Part shown: in pieces, positions 44,558 to 52,465 of the stretch | Numbering within the stretch: position 1 is the stretch's first letter | How the letters are laid out: every line of letters starts with the position of its first letter | Assembly (NCBI GenBank): GCA_900180385.1 | Contig: FXLX01000011.1 | Location: 1 to 52,465 of the forward strand | Direction of reading: 5' to 3' | DNA: 52,465 nt | Source: an uncultured Candidatus Thioglobus sp. | GTDB lineage: Bacteria; Pseudomonadota; Gammaproteobacteria; PS1; Pseudothioglobaceae | Translations under genes and position numbers: made by a program | The notes under the pieces: generated by a model | Database searches by the model: none | What the model was told of the DNA's origin: nothing | Seen by the model: the letters and a program-made list of their open reading frames with translations, nothing else

Positions 44558-45613
44558 TTAAGCGTTTTTTTCTTGGACTGCTTTTGAGAGTGTTTTAAGC
44601 AAGATTTCAGTATCTTCCCAATTGATACAACTATCGGTAATACTAACACCATACTCAAGCGATTCTAGTGGCCCAACCGACTGATTACCTTCATTAATAT
44701 TTGACTCAATCATAACCCCAAAAATCTTGTCTGAACCTGATGCTATCTGTCTAGCGATTTCATCACCAACCAGTATTTGATTTTTGAATTTTTTCTCACT
44801 ATTGGCGTGGGAGAAATCAACCATCACCCTAGGCATTAGCCCCTCGTCTTGCAATTGTTTGTAGGTATGGTTAATACATTCTTTATCGTAATTTGGACCA
44901 TCTGCACCACCGCGAAGAATGATGTGCGTTGTTTCATTACCAGAAGAAGTGTAATGACTAACACCACCCTCTTTGTTAACCGAAAGCAAGTGATGAGGAC
45001 TGCTTGCTGATTTAATAGCATCAATAGCCACCCTAAGTGAGCCTGTGGTGCCATTTTTAAAGCCAACTGGGCAAGATAAGGCCGAAGCCAGCTCACGATG
45101 GGATTGGCTTTCTATTGTACGCGCGCCAATCGCACCCCATGAAATAAGGTCAGAAATATATTGCGGCGTAATCACATCAAGATATTCAACAGCAACTGGT
45201 ATGTCTATATCAGCAATATCTGTTAACAAGTGTCTGGCGATTTTCAAACCTTTATCGATATTGAAGCTTTCATCCAAATCAGGATCGTTAATCAAACCCT
45301 TCCAACCAATGGTTGTGCGCGGCTTTTCAAAATACACACGCATCACAACAAACAAATCTTCTTTAAGCTCGTCTCTCAATACAACTAATTTCTTAGCATA
45401 ATCACGTGCAGCTTGAGAATCATGAATTGAGCACGGGCCAACAATTACCATTAAGCGCTTATCTTCGCCCGTTAAAATTTTAGCAATGGTTTCACGCGCT
45501 TGAAAAACACCGGCAGAACCTTGCTCACTAAGTGGAAATAAATCTATTAACTCATTAGGCGCCATAATAGGCGCGCTTGAAGTAATTCTTAGATTGTCAG
45601 TATTATACTTCAT
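44558..45613 (-). CDS. aroG: 3-deoxy-7-phosphoheptulonate (DAHP) synthase, class I
   Basis: 351 aa, first step of the shikimate pathway. Motifs: VIVGPCSIHDSQAARDYA, VYFEKPRTTIGWKGLINDP, GARTIESQSHRELASAL, GFKNGTTGSLRVAIDA and VMVDFSHANSEK, all typical of AroFGH enzymes. Which isozyme (Phe-, Tyr- or Trp-inhibited) cannot be read reliably, so the symbol is a family label. Lies 14 bp from folE2. Confidence 0.93.
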   Translation of the reverse strand: MKYNTDNLRITSSAPIMAPNELIDLFPLSEQGSAGVFQARETIAKILTGEDKRLMVIVGPCSIHDSQAARDYAKKLVVLRDELKEDLFVVMRVYFEKPRTTIGWKGLINDPDLDESFNIDKGLKIARHLLTDIADIDIPVAVEYLDVITPQYISDLISWGAIGARTIESQSHRELASALSCPVGFKNGTTGSLRVAIDAIKSASSPHHLLSVNKEGGVSHYTSSGNETTHIILRGGADGPNYDKECINHTYKQLQDEGLMPRVMVDFSHANSEKKFKNQILVGDEIARQIASGSDKIFGVMIESNINEGNQSVGPLESLEYGVSITDSCINWEDTEILLKTLSKAVQEKNA

Positions 45614-45627
45614 AGCTTAGTGCTTCC

Positions 45628-46419
45628 TTATTTCTGATTTTCGATTAAGGCGTAAGCTGAGTGATTATGAATTGATTCAAAATTTTCAGATTCAAGACGG
45701 TAATAACTAATATGTTTATTAGCATTTAAAGCCACGGCGATATCACGTACTAAATCCTCAACAAATGCAGGGTTATCATACGCTCTTTCGGTAACCACTT
45801 TTTCATCTTCACGCTTAAGAATGGCATATAACTCACAAGAGGCTTTCTTCTCAGCAAGATCAATCAAGTCTTCAAGATAAAGTGTTTTTCCAGTGCTGGC
45901 TTTAGCTTTAATAGTGATATGAGAACGTTGATTGTGGGCGCCATATTTAGAAATACTTTTTGAGCATGGGCAAAGACTGGTAACAGGAACAACAACTTTC
46001 ATCATTACCTCAACTACGCCATTTTCTAAAGAGCCATACAAAGTAACTTGATAGTCCATTAGCGATTCAACACCTGATGATGGTGCTTTTTTCTTTCTGA
46101 AAAAAGGAAAATTTACCGTGATGTACGCAGTCTCTGATTCTAGACGATCACGCACTTTTTCAATAATTTTTCCAAAATCACCACTGTTAAATTCACACGG
46201 ACCTTCGTTCAAAATTTGAATAAAACGTGACATATGCGTTCCCTTAACATCCTCAGGTAAAGTCACTGTCATGGTGAAATTTCCCACTGTTGGAGATTTG
46301 TTACCATCACGATCAATGTACGTAATTGGGTGAGAAATATCTTTAATACCAACTCTATCAATAACGATTTGACGAGTATCTAGATTGTTTTGTGTGTCAG
46401 GTAAATCACAAGATTTCAT
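45628..46419 (-). CDS. folE2: GTP cyclohydrolase FolE2 (type IB)
   Basis: A 263-aa metal-promiscuous GTP cyclohydrolase that makes 7,8-dihydroneopterin triphosphate for folate and queuosine. The catalytic Cys is in PVTSLCPCSKSIS, followed by YGAHNQRSHITIKAK; the C-terminal SYYRLESENFESIHNHSAYA closes the T-fold. Preceded by a 56-aa gene with ATGA overlap and by queD, which uses the same product. Confidence 0.95.
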   Translation of the reverse strand: MKSCDLPDTQNNLDTRQIVIDRVGIKDISHPITYIDRDGNKSPTVGNFTMTVTLPEDVKGTHMSRFIQILNEGPCEFNSGDFGKIIEKVRDRLESETAYITVNFPFFRKKKAPSSGVESLMDYQVTLYGSLENGVVEVMMKVVVPVTSLCPCSKSISKYGAHNQRSHITIKAKASTGKTLYLEDLIDLAEKKASCELYAILKREDEKVVTERAYDNPAFVEDLVRDIAVALNANKHISYYRLESENFESIHNHSAYALIENQK

Positions 46420-46586
46420 AGAGACCTTTGCATTAAGTGGGGATGATTAGCAACATTCAATTTTTGTTGAATTGGTAATTTTCTTAAACCCAGCCCTAGC
46501 AAGGTTAAGGCAGGGTTTAAAAAAATACCAAGTTGGTTAAAAATGGATGGTTGATGATTATTCATATTTATGTAAATGTCTCTCAT
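46416..46586 (-). CDS. Small gene between queD and folE2 (56 aa, unknown)
   Basis: ATG at 46586 is preceded by an excellent ribosome site (GGAGGA, 6 nt upstream) just after the queD stop, and the gene ends in an ATGA overlap with folE2. The product reads MRDIYINMNNHQPSIFNQLG, then LNPALTLLGLGLRKLPIQQ and a His/Asn-rich tail. It has one weakly hydrophobic stretch and no known motif. The ribosome site and coupling are the support for calling it; it could instead only serve to couple folE2 translation. Confidence 0.5.
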   Translation of the reverse strand: MRDIYINMNNHQPSIFNQLGIFLNPALTLLGLGLRKLPIQQKLNVANHPHLMQRSL

Positions 46587-46588
46587 AA

Positions 46589-46960
46589 TTAGTCCTCCGA
46601 ATAAGTGACTGATGCTCGAAGAGTTTCCCAAATGGTTATCTCTTTGACACGAACATCATCAGTGTTAATTAATTTACCCACTTCTTCAAAGAAATATTTA
46701 GCAATATTTTCAGCAGTAGGGTTGAGCTGATCAAAAGGAGTCACTTCGTTTAGATATTGATGATCTAGTCTTTTAACAACAACTTTGGTTTGTTTTTTAA
46801 TGTCTCGAAAATCAATTGCCATGCCGACATCATCGAGTACTTTTGAGGCGACAAGAACTTCCACTTGCCAATTATGACCATGTAAGCGGGAGCAATCCCC
46901 CGGATAATCTCTTAAGGAGTGCGCTGCTGCGAAATCTGTAACAATTTTTAGGGCGAACAT
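46589..46960 (-). CDS. queD: 6-carboxy-5,6,7,8-tetrahydropterin synthase
   Basis: A 123-aa T-fold enzyme of queuosine (preQ0) synthesis. Zinc histidines are in TDFAAAHSL and SRLHGHNWQVEV, the catalytic Cys in DYPGDCSRLHG, then VGMAIDFRDIKK, LDHQYLNEV and PTAENIAKYFFEE. It acts on the dihydroneopterin triphosphate made by FolE2, encoded downstream in the same run. The 247 bp between queD and parC carry a 14-bp palindrome AATAGCTAGCTATT (47117-47130) and nothing else I can support. Confidence 0.94.
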   Translation of the reverse strand: MFALKIVTDFAAAHSLRDYPGDCSRLHGHNWQVEVLVASKVLDDVGMAIDFRDIKKQTKVVVKRLDHQYLNEVTPFDQLNPTAENIAKYFFEEVGKLINTDDVRVKEITIWETLRASVTYSED

Positions 46961-47207
46961 TTTCGGAAAAATTGGAAAAAAGATTAATTATACCTTTGAT
47001 GGCATAAAAATTACACCCTGAATAACAGTGGGATTGTTATCATGGGGCTGTTGAATATTGAGAGTACGATTTAGGGAATGCAGAAAATAGTGCGCTTCTT
47101 ATTCAAAAATGAGGAGAATAGCTAGCTATTTGACGAGTTTTTTTTGGATAAGAAAGGTGCTGTTTTACGTGCTTCATAAATTGTATTTTAAATGTTCGAC
47201 AATCCCA

Positions 47208-49442
47208 TCAAACCGCCTCAATCGAGTCAACACTTTGGTAGCCTTTTGGTAACAAGTTGCCACGACGCGCTCTCGAGCCAATATAGTTGGTTAAATCTTG
47301 GAACTTAATGGTTAGATGGCGCTTACCTGCATAAACTTTAAGATTTTGTGTTTCTAACAACACACAAAGTCCAACAACAAATTCTTCTCTAGCCTTGAGA
47401 TCTTTTACTGGAATTTGAATTAATTTATTACCCTTACCTTTTGATAAAATTGGCAATTCAGATACTGGGAATACCAACAAACGACCGCGATTAGTAGTTA
47501 CAGCAACGAATTGTTTATCTAAATCATCCACCTTAATAATCTTCATTACCTTGGATTCACCCGGTAGTTTCAAAGATGCTTTTCCTGCTTTTTTCTTAGA
47601 GAGTAAATCGCCAATAGTACCAATAAATCCATAGCCTGCATCTGAGGATAGCAAGATATTCTGAGCATCATCACCCATAATTACATCGACAAACTCGGCA
47701 CCAGTTGGTGGTGACAGCTTGCCTGTTAATGGCTCGCCTTGGCCTCTTGCACTTGGCAATGAATTAGCTAGTAGCGAATAAGAGCGTCCAGTAGAATCAA
47801 TGAAAATAGCGTTTTTATTACTTCTACCTTGAATGCTAGTTAGGTAATTATCACCAGATTTATAATTAAGCGTGGTCGGATCAATGTCGTGACCTTTAGC
47901 GCTACGAACCCAGCCTTTATCACTCAGCACAACGGTGATATTTTCAGCAGGCACCAAATCATCCTCACTAAACGCTTGAGCAACGCTAACGCCTGATTTA
48001 ATAGCTGAACGCCTCTCGTCTCCAAACTGATCAATAATAGCTTTTAACTCTTTTTTGATATAAGTCTTTAAACGGCTATCACTCGATAGCAGCAACTCTA
48101 ATTTTTCTTTTTCGACAGCCAACTCTTCCTGTTCAGCTTGAATTTTTACCTCTTCAAGTTTGGCAAGATGGCGTAATTTAAGTTCTAAAATAGCTTCAGC
48201 CTGAATTTCACTAAGCTTAAAGTGGGACATTAATACCAGCTTAGGCTTATCATTCTCACGAATAATAGCAATCACTTCATCAATATTTAAGAAAGCAACT
48301 AACAAACCTTCTAAAATATGCAAACGTGACAAAATTTTGTCTAATCGATAGTTAAGGCGCTTAGTAACAACTTGAGTTCTGTAAGTTAGCCATTCTTTTA
48401 ACATCGGTACCAAAGGCTTAACCTGAGGCTTACCGTTTAGACCAATTACGTTCATATTAACGCGATAACTTTTTTCAAGATCAGTGGTTGCAAATAAATG
48501 CAGCATTAATACATTGATATCAACCCTATTTGAACGCGGTACAATAACAATACGAGTCGGATTTTCATGATCAGATTCATCACGAATATCATCAACCAGT
48601 GGCAGTTTTTTAGCACGCATTTGCGCAGCAATCTGTGTGATAACCTTAGAACCAGAAGTCTGGAATGGCAACGTTTCAATAACAATATCACCATTCTCTT
48701 TTTGATAGGTAGCTCGCATCTTCACCGAACCATGACCAGTTTCATAAATTTGTCTTAAATCACTTTTACTTGAAACAATGTTGGCACTGGTTGGATAATC
48801 GGGCGCTGGGATGATTTGCATAATTTCATCCAGATCACTTGACGGCTTATCAAGTAACTGAATACAAGCGCTAACTACCTCAATTAAGTTGTGTGGTGGC
48901 ACATCTGTTGCCATACCCACGGCAATACCCGAAGTACCATTTAATAATAAATTAGGTACTTGTGCAGGTAGGTTTTTAGGCTCTTGCAATGAGCCGTCAA
49001 AATTATCAGCCCAATCAACCGTACCTTGGTTTATCTCTTTGAGTAATAAATCTGCATAACGAGATAATTTAGACTCGGTATAACGCATAGCAGCAAAAGA
49101 TTTTGGATCATCTGGCGCACCCCAGTTTCCTTGGCCATCAATAAACGGATAACGATAAGAAAATGGTTGTGCCATCAGTACCATGGCTTCATAACAAGCA
49201 CTATCGCCATGAGGGTGGAACTTACCCAAAACATCACCCACAGTACGAGCTGATTTTTTAAATTTTGCAGTGGATTTAAGGCCGAGCTCACTCATCGCAT
49301 AGATAATGCGTCGTTGTACAGGCTTGAGTCCGTCACCTACAAATGGCAAGGCGCGGTCAAGAATGACATACATTGAATAATCAAGATAAGCGCGCTGCGA
49401 AAACTCTGCAACGCTTTGCTGCTCAAGGCCGATTTGGCTCAT
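47208..49442 (-). CDS. parC: DNA topoisomerase IV subunit A
   Basis: 744 aa from ATG at 49442, chosen because [20 protein letters not shown] matches ParC and AGGGGG lies 4 nt upstream; an in-frame ATG 39 bp earlier lacks a ribosome site. Catalytic Tyr121 ([10 protein letters not shown]) and quinolone-region Ser81 and Glu85 ([11 protein letters not shown]) are present. The C-terminal beta-propeller is shorter than in GyrA and lacks a QRRGGKG box. It decatenates chromosomes with ParE. The 5' side borders the retroelement. Confidence 0.96.
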   Translation of the reverse strand: MSQIGLEQQSVAEFSQRAYLDYSMYVILDRALPFVGDGLKPVQRRIIYAMSELGLKSTAKFKKSARTVGDVLGKFHPHGDSACYEAMVLMAQPFSYRYPFIDGQGNWGAPDDPKSFAAMRYTESKLSRYADLLLKEINQGTVDWADNFDGSLQEPKNLPAQVPNLLLNGTSGIAVGMATDVPPHNLIEVVSACIQLLDKPSSDLDEIMQIIPAPDYPTSANIVSSKSDLRQIYETGHGSVKMRATYQKENGDIVIETLPFQTSGSKVITQIAAQMRAKKLPLVDDIRDESDHENPTRIVIVPRSNRVDINVLMLHLFATTDLEKSYRVNMNVIGLNGKPQVKPLVPMLKEWLTYRTQVVTKRLNYRLDKILSRLHILEGLLVAFLNIDEVIAIIRENDKPKLVLMSHFKLSEIQAEAILELKLRHLAKLEEVKIQAEQEELAVEKEKLELLLSSDSRLKTYIKKELKAIIDQFGDERRSAIKSGVSVAQAFSEDDLVPAENITVVLSDKGWVRSAKGHDIDPTTLNYKSGDNYLTSIQGRSNKNAIFIDSTGRSYSLLANSLPSARGQGEPLTGKLSPPTGAEFVDVIMGDDAQNILLSSDAGYGFIGTIGDLLSKKKAGKASLKLPGESKVMKIIKVDDLDKQFVAVTTNRGRLLVFPVSELPILSKGKGNKLIQIPVKDLKAREEFVVGLCVLLETQNLKVYAGKRHLTIKFQDLTNYIGSRARRGNLLPKGYQSVDSIEAV

Positions 49443-49543
49443 TTTCCCCCTGGAAATAACGGTTTTTTTTATTAAGGGCATCTCTATAAAAACCCTTAAG
49501 TTTTGAGCTATTTTAATGCAACTTTTAGCTCAGAAAAATTAAA

Positions 49544-49578
49544 TTAATGCATTCGAGGTTCGACCTCGAATGCATTAA
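49544..49578 (-). terminator. Perfect 16-bp hairpin ending the DGR template-repeat transcript
   Basis: Arms TTAATGCATTCGAGGT (49544-49559) and its exact complement (49563-49578) with a 3-nt loop. On the minus strand it is followed by ATTTAATTTTTC. It lies 55 bp after the TR, so it probably defines the 3' end of the template RNA and separates the element from parC. Confidence 0.8.
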
Positions 49579-49632
49579 TAAATATTTGAAGACCTTTACT
49601 TAAATTAAAACAGTATAACAAAGTACATTTTC

Positions 49633-49812
49633 ATCCTTAATACAACGAACACTAAAGCCGTTGGCGCGATTATTGCTGTTGAAGTTCACATTGCTACTAT
49701 TGACGTTCAAATTACGACCATTCGTGCCATCAGCAGACCGATTCCACAAGTTGGCGTTAGAGCCAACATTGTTAAGCGCGCCATTCGTACGATTGCGGTT
49801 GCCAGTAACTGG
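49633..49812 (-). repeat. DGR template repeat (TR)
   Basis: A 180-bp non-coding copy of the VR at 51616-51795, same orientation, no gaps. As codons it would read PVTGNRNRTNG, then ANLWNRSADGTNGRNLNV and NNRANGFSVRCIKD: 18 AAY (Asn) codons concentrated at the positions that vary, the classic adenine-rich design of a template. By hand count it has 49 A on the coding strand; 23 of these differ in VR, against 19 of the other 131 bases. It has no start codon or ribosome site of its own. It lies 128 bp after avd. Confidence 0.92.
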
Positions 49813-49940
49813 CAACTTTAAAAACAAACACTTTTAATTTTATAAGTTTTTCCTCTCATAAAAATTGATCTTTGTCCTGTTATTTAAAAAAAACAGGGGT
49901 TTGTTAGGATAAAGACAGACACGCTCGATAAAAACTCTCG

Positions 49941-50300
49941 CTATTTATCAACTCTGGTCATGTACTTTTGCCATGCTGTTAGTTGTTTGGATAAATCTTG
50001 TATCATTATGTTTAAAGAGGAAAAGCCTTTAGTGCTTAATAATTGCAGATCTTTACTAATTCGCAAAAGTAGCCTTAACACTTCCGCGTTTTGTCTAGCG
50101 CTTTCAATGTGATTGATTCTAGCTGATTTTTTACTTTTGTTAGCTTTGTACACATCAATCAGCAAATCCAAGCTAGCTTCTTTCATTTTTTCACCTAGGC
50201 TAAATTTATACTCTCTTGGAAAGTTTTTTGTGCGATTATAAATCTCCAGTAAAAAATCATAGCCCGTTTTATAAACAGCTAATTCGCTAAATAATGCCAT
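49941..50300 (-). CDS. avd: DGR accessory variability determinant (Avd)
   Basis: A 119-aa four-helix-bundle protein: FSELAVYKTGYDFLLEIYNR, TKNFPREYKFSLGEKM, KEASLDLLIDVYKANKSKK and LLLRISKDLQLLSTKGF are the typical Avd/bAvd (23S-IVP-like fold) features. It is basic, as expected for a pentameric nucleic-acid-binding partner of the reverse transcriptase needed for mutagenic cDNA synthesis. The frame is intact, while the RT gene 15 bp upstream is broken. Confidence 0.9.
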   Translation of the reverse strand: MALFSELAVYKTGYDFLLEIYNRTKNFPREYKFSLGEKMKEASLDLLIDVYKANKSKKSARINHIESARQNAEVLRLLLRISKDLQLLSTKGFSSLNIMIQDLSKQLTAWQKYMTRVDK

Positions 50301-50315
50301 TGCCAGAATTCTTTA

Positions 50316-51520
50316 TTAATCGTCACTTTGGTGTATTTTTTTGCAAATGCAAAGAAACAATAAAAACGCTTGATTAAAACAGTTGTTGCTTTTTTTGACC
50401 AATTTATAGCTATTCGCATGTTTTAAAATACCCAAATATGCATTAATTTTTGATTGTATTTGCTCCATCACCGTCCAATCTATTCTTTCATTCTCAACCA
50501 ATAAACAATTAACTTGCTTAAGTACTTGATAAAAACTATGCTTGACTCGATGGCTAACATAATTTCGATAAGGCTTGATGTATTGTCCTAGAAACAAAAC
50601 CCCATGATAATAAGGCTGGCAATAAATTTTCTTTGGATGCAAGTTTAGCCCTATTGGCTTAATCTGCGTCTGGATTTTACTAATAATAGCTTTTAAATAT
50701 TGTTTATCTTCACGCACAAACAACATATCATCTACATAACGACCATAATATTTTATCTTTAAAGTATGTTTAATAAAATGATCTAAATCATTGAGATACA
50801 AATTACCAAACATCTGTGAAGTAAGGTTGCCAATAGGTAGCTCTACACCTTTTGCATTACCAAATAACGACTTATCTTTAGGCAAACCATGTCAATCTTT
50901 TTTGCTACCTTTAAGGTTACAATTTTGTGTTACTTCATTAAAAATAGTTTTTTGCAGTAAATAATCAATCAGCTCAAAAGACAATCCATTATAAGTTTTA
51001 TTTTTATCTAAAATTTGTAAAACTTTTTGGTAAATCACCTCATGCTTAATATGCATAAAATACCCTTTGGATATCGAGCTTTAAAATAAAAGCTTGTTTT
51101 TGGTAGTTGTTCGTTGCTTGTCGAATAAATTTGGTTGCTCGTTTAATGCCATACAAACTGCCTTTATTTTGTCGACAACTATAACTATCATGAATGAATG
51201 TTTTCTCAATATCGCCATAAATTGCCCAATAGATAAGATGATGTACCACTCTATCAGAAAAATCAGCAGCAAATATTTCGCGCTTAACAGGCTTATTAAC
51301 CATAAACACTACTGAGGGCTTAGGCTGGTAAGTTCGGTGATAAATTTGCTCAGCTAATTCTATTAATTTAACGTCATAATCAAGCTGCCCTGAGCGTAGC
51401 GAGGAAATACCCTTGGGGTGCAAAACTCGTGTGATTTTGAGTATTACGCTTATGCTTGCGTGCATCATAATAAGCAAAATTCAATTAATAAACTACCTAT
51501 TTACAGTCAATATCACTCAT
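50316..51520 (-). pseudogene. DGR reverse transcriptase, broken by several lesions
   Basis: The conceptual protein contains the DGR-type RT motifs in order: AYYDARKHKRNTQN, KREIFAADFSDRVVHHLIY (motif 1/2), FILKLDIQ..YFMHI (motif 3), LPIGNLTSQMFGNLYLND (motif 4 with IGxxxSQ in place of QGxxxSP, diagnostic of DGRs), YGRYVDDMLFV (catalytic YVDD) and LHPKKIYCQPYYHGVLFLG. Lesions: a ~34-nt insertion (51388-51421), a one-base gain at about 51063-51068 after KLDIQ, and TGA at 50894-50892 replacing the Trp of DWHGLPKDKSLF. From a possible ATG at 51520 two further in-frame stops (51499-51497, 51487-51485) occur. Open remnants are 51477-51046 and 50885-50316. Confidence 0.88.
51388..51421. repeat. 34-nt insertion inside the RT gene
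   Basis: Removing these 34 nt joins KHKRNTQNHTSF directly to QLDYDVKLIELAEQIYHRTY, restoring the family N-terminus and frame. The inserted text contains CCTGAGCGTAGCGAGG, an imperfect palindrome of the kind found in short dispersed bacterial repeats, between GGGTATTT and CAGGG-type edges. No other copy was noticed in the window. Confidence 0.65.
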
Positions 51521-51541
51521 CCTGCTTTTTTTTAAAATAAC

Positions 51542-51566
51542 CCTTTCAGGCTAAAGCCATGAAAGG
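51542..51566. repeat. Hairpin just downstream of the DGR variable repeat
   Basis: CCTTTCA-GGC-TAAA-GCC-A-TGAAAGG: a 10-bp stem with one bulged A and a 4-nt loop, 46 bp beyond the target stop codon. DGR target sites commonly carry a hairpin/cruciform right after the initiation-of-homing sequence that increases retrohoming; position and loop size fit. On the minus strand TTATTTT follows, so it could also stop transcription. Confidence 0.75.
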
Positions 51567-51612
51567 CTAAAGGGTCAGAAGTGTACAAATGAATCAAAGT
51601 GTCACGCTGCGC

Positions 51613-52465
51613 TTAATCCTTAATGCAACGAATACTAAAGCCGTGGGCGCGATTATCGCCGTTGAAGTACGCAGTGTGACTATAGACGTCCAAATGGCGA
51701 CCACCCGTGCCACCAGCAGACCGACTCCACATGTGGACTTCCTCACCTCTACGGCCAAGCCTGCCATCCGTACGATGACGGTAACCAGCAACTGGGATTT
51801 TGAGATTAGAACCATAGGCGCCAGAAGCGTTATTGGTTGCCCAAGATGCTCTTTCAGCTTCAAGCTCAGATTCTAATGGCACACTAAATCCTACTGGACA
51901 AATGTCATTTGTACCGCCACTATTCCAAGCATTGGTTCTACTGCTACCCGTTCTGTCTGCAGTCGTCCAATCATGTGGCGAAGAGTTAATAGTAATAAAA
52001 GTATTTGTTCCCGGAGTGATGGCGGTTGCCAAGGTTGCTGTCGTAGCTGAGCTGCGTGATTCATGTCCATCATCATTTCGTCCCCATTGGTACAAGTGAC
52101 CATAAGCAGCACTATCCGTAGAAGAGGTAGCTACTTGGGTAGCACCAAGGTTTCTATCTAGCCAAACTCTTCCTGTAGCCGAGGTAACGGTGAGGTAAGT
52201 CTTGCCGTTAAAGAACACACCTAAGATGACCACTTCATCATCCGTCATCGTTGCGGTAAAGTTAGTCATTGTTACAGCGTTGTAACCACCGCCAGATAAT
52301 GCATGGCTAATGGTTACGGTTTCATTAACTGCATCTGCATCGTTCACACCTGTAATGGTAACGGTTTGTGGGGTAGACCAATTACCTGAAGTAAAGGTAA
52401 GTGGGCTGGTCACTGTGGCAGCCGTCGTATCATTACTGGTAAGGGTGATGGTTACATTACTTGTT
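51613..52465 (-). CDS. DGR target: surface-type protein with C-terminal FISUMP/C-type-lectin-like domain (5' end outside window)
   Basis: The last ~284 codons are visible and the frame stays open to the window edge. Residues before the domain are Thr/Val-rich repeats (SGNWSTPQTVTITGVNDADA, VTISHALSGGGYNAVTMTNF) like Ig/Calx-beta-type adhesin modules. Then comes a Fibrobacter-major-paralogous (FISUMP) type domain: GRVWLDRNLGATQVATSSTD, AAYGHLYQWGR, DICPVGFSVPLESELEAE. The last 60 codons are the VR: YRHRTDG..MWSRSAGGTGGRHLDV..FNGDNRAHGFSIRCIKD. This is the usual DGR display fold, with variable residues on a rigid scaffold. Likely exported and cell-surface, but the signal region is not in view. 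Confidence 0.88.
   Translation of the reverse strand, partial: TSNVTITLTSNDTTAATVTSPLTFTSGNWSTPQTVTITGVNDADAVNETVTISHALSGGGYNAVTMTNFTATMTDDEVVILGVFFNGKTYLTVTSATGRVWLDRNLGATQVATSSTDSAAYGHLYQWGRNDDGHESRSSATTATLATAITPGTNTFITINSSPHDWTTADRTGSSRTNAWNSGGTNDICPVGFSVPLESELEAERASWATNNASGAYGSNLKIPVAGYRHRTDGRLGRRGEEVHMWSRSAGGTGGRHLDVYSHTAYFNGDNRAHGFSIRCIKD
51616..51795 (-). repeat. DGR variable repeat (VR)
   Basis: 180 bp, ending three bases before the target-gene stop codon is complete. Against TR there are 42 mismatches: 23 at template A (A to G most often, also to C and T) and 19 elsewhere, 11-12 of the latter packed into the codons between DG and MW. Flanking matches (CCAGTT at the 5' side; TTTAGT, CGTTG, ATTAAGGAT at the 3' side) are conserved, the latter corresponding to the homing-initiation end. 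Confidence 0.92.

Noticed and set aside
47117..47130. AATAGCTAGCTATT palindrome before a T-run in the queD-parC gap
   Set aside because: Loopless perfect palindrome with the T-run nine bases away on the plus strand, where no gene ends; not a convincing terminator or operator.
49600..49827. Template repeat read as a 75-codon protein
   Set aside because: It lacks a proper start and ribosome site, and its coding look is explained by its being the DGR template of the target gene's C-terminus.
50892..50894. TGA in the RT read as recoded Trp (alternative genetic code)
   Set aside because: Other genes in the window end normally at TGA (for example trpS and microprotein A), and the RT carries further frame-breaking lesions.

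Overview
The window is AT-rich bacterial chromosome with dense gene packing, long same-strand runs and many 1-16 bp gene overlaps. The housekeeping genes look gammaproteobacterial: gatCAB, ileS, trpS, mutM, rluB/rluD, rlmD/rlmH, gyrA/parC, prfC, epmB, nagZ/ampG. FNR-type sites, a 2[4Fe-4S] ferredoxin, a DsbE/TlpA-like thioredoxin, a possible persulfide-dioxygenase-like metallohydrolase, and a glycolate oxidase operon beside a glyoxylate aminotransferase would fit a sulfur-oxidising autotroph of the SUP05/Thioglobus/mussel-symbiont type. That placement is inference; no rRNA or carbon-fixation gene lies in the window.

Layout. 1-8 kb: gatC-gatA-gatB (gatB cut by the window edge, with a large stem-loop between gatA and gatB), a coiled-coil membrane protein, aroB, ileS, two tandem FNR-controlled single-TM microproteins plus a probable third decayed copy, and rluB. 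8-16 kb: trpS, coaX-nhaD-ygfZ, a decayed REP-associated (RAYT/Y1) transposase flanked by its own palindromes, a porin with a consensus sigma70 promoter, a PuuD-like membrane protein divergent from mutM. 16-24 kb: a catalytically dead S24-like domain protein, DUF2798, pgeF-rluD, two different tRNA-Glu(UUC) genes, tRNA-Ala(GGC), a metallo-beta-lactamase-fold hydrolase with nadD-rsfS-rlmH, a GST-like protein, arsC, tlpA-like, epmB. 24-36 kb: uvrD with a leftover second copy of its 3' end, nagZ-ampG-rhodanese-L,D-transpeptidase-rlmD, glcDEF divergent from an alanine/serine-glyoxylate aminotransferase, ferredoxin. 36-49 kb: a cyclophilin-FKBP fusion, mraY, dCMP deaminase, prfC, a UbiA-family gene broken by a stop codon, an IS30 transposase remnant, gyrA, DAHP synthase, queD-(56 aa gene)-folE2, parC.

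49.5-52.5 kb is the most unusual region: a complete but decaying diversity-generating retroelement (DGR) on the minus strand. Its order is target gene with 3' variable repeat (VR), hairpin, reverse transcriptase, avd, template repeat (TR), terminator hairpin. TR and VR align over 180 bp without gaps. By hand count there are 42 mismatches, 23 of them at template adenines; 16 of 18 AAY codons of the template are changed in VR. The RT carries a roughly 34-nt insertion, a one-base frameshift, a Trp-to-TGA nonsense codon and possible N-terminal stops, while avd and the target C-terminus are open. The target is a large repeat-containing surface-type protein ending in a FISUMP/C-type-lectin-like domain.

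Two dispersed structural repeat types also run through the window: four copies of a GAGGAAAGC-type palindrome (REP of the RAYT), and two long hairpins that share the apical motif AGGCGTGTA-N7-TACACAAC.
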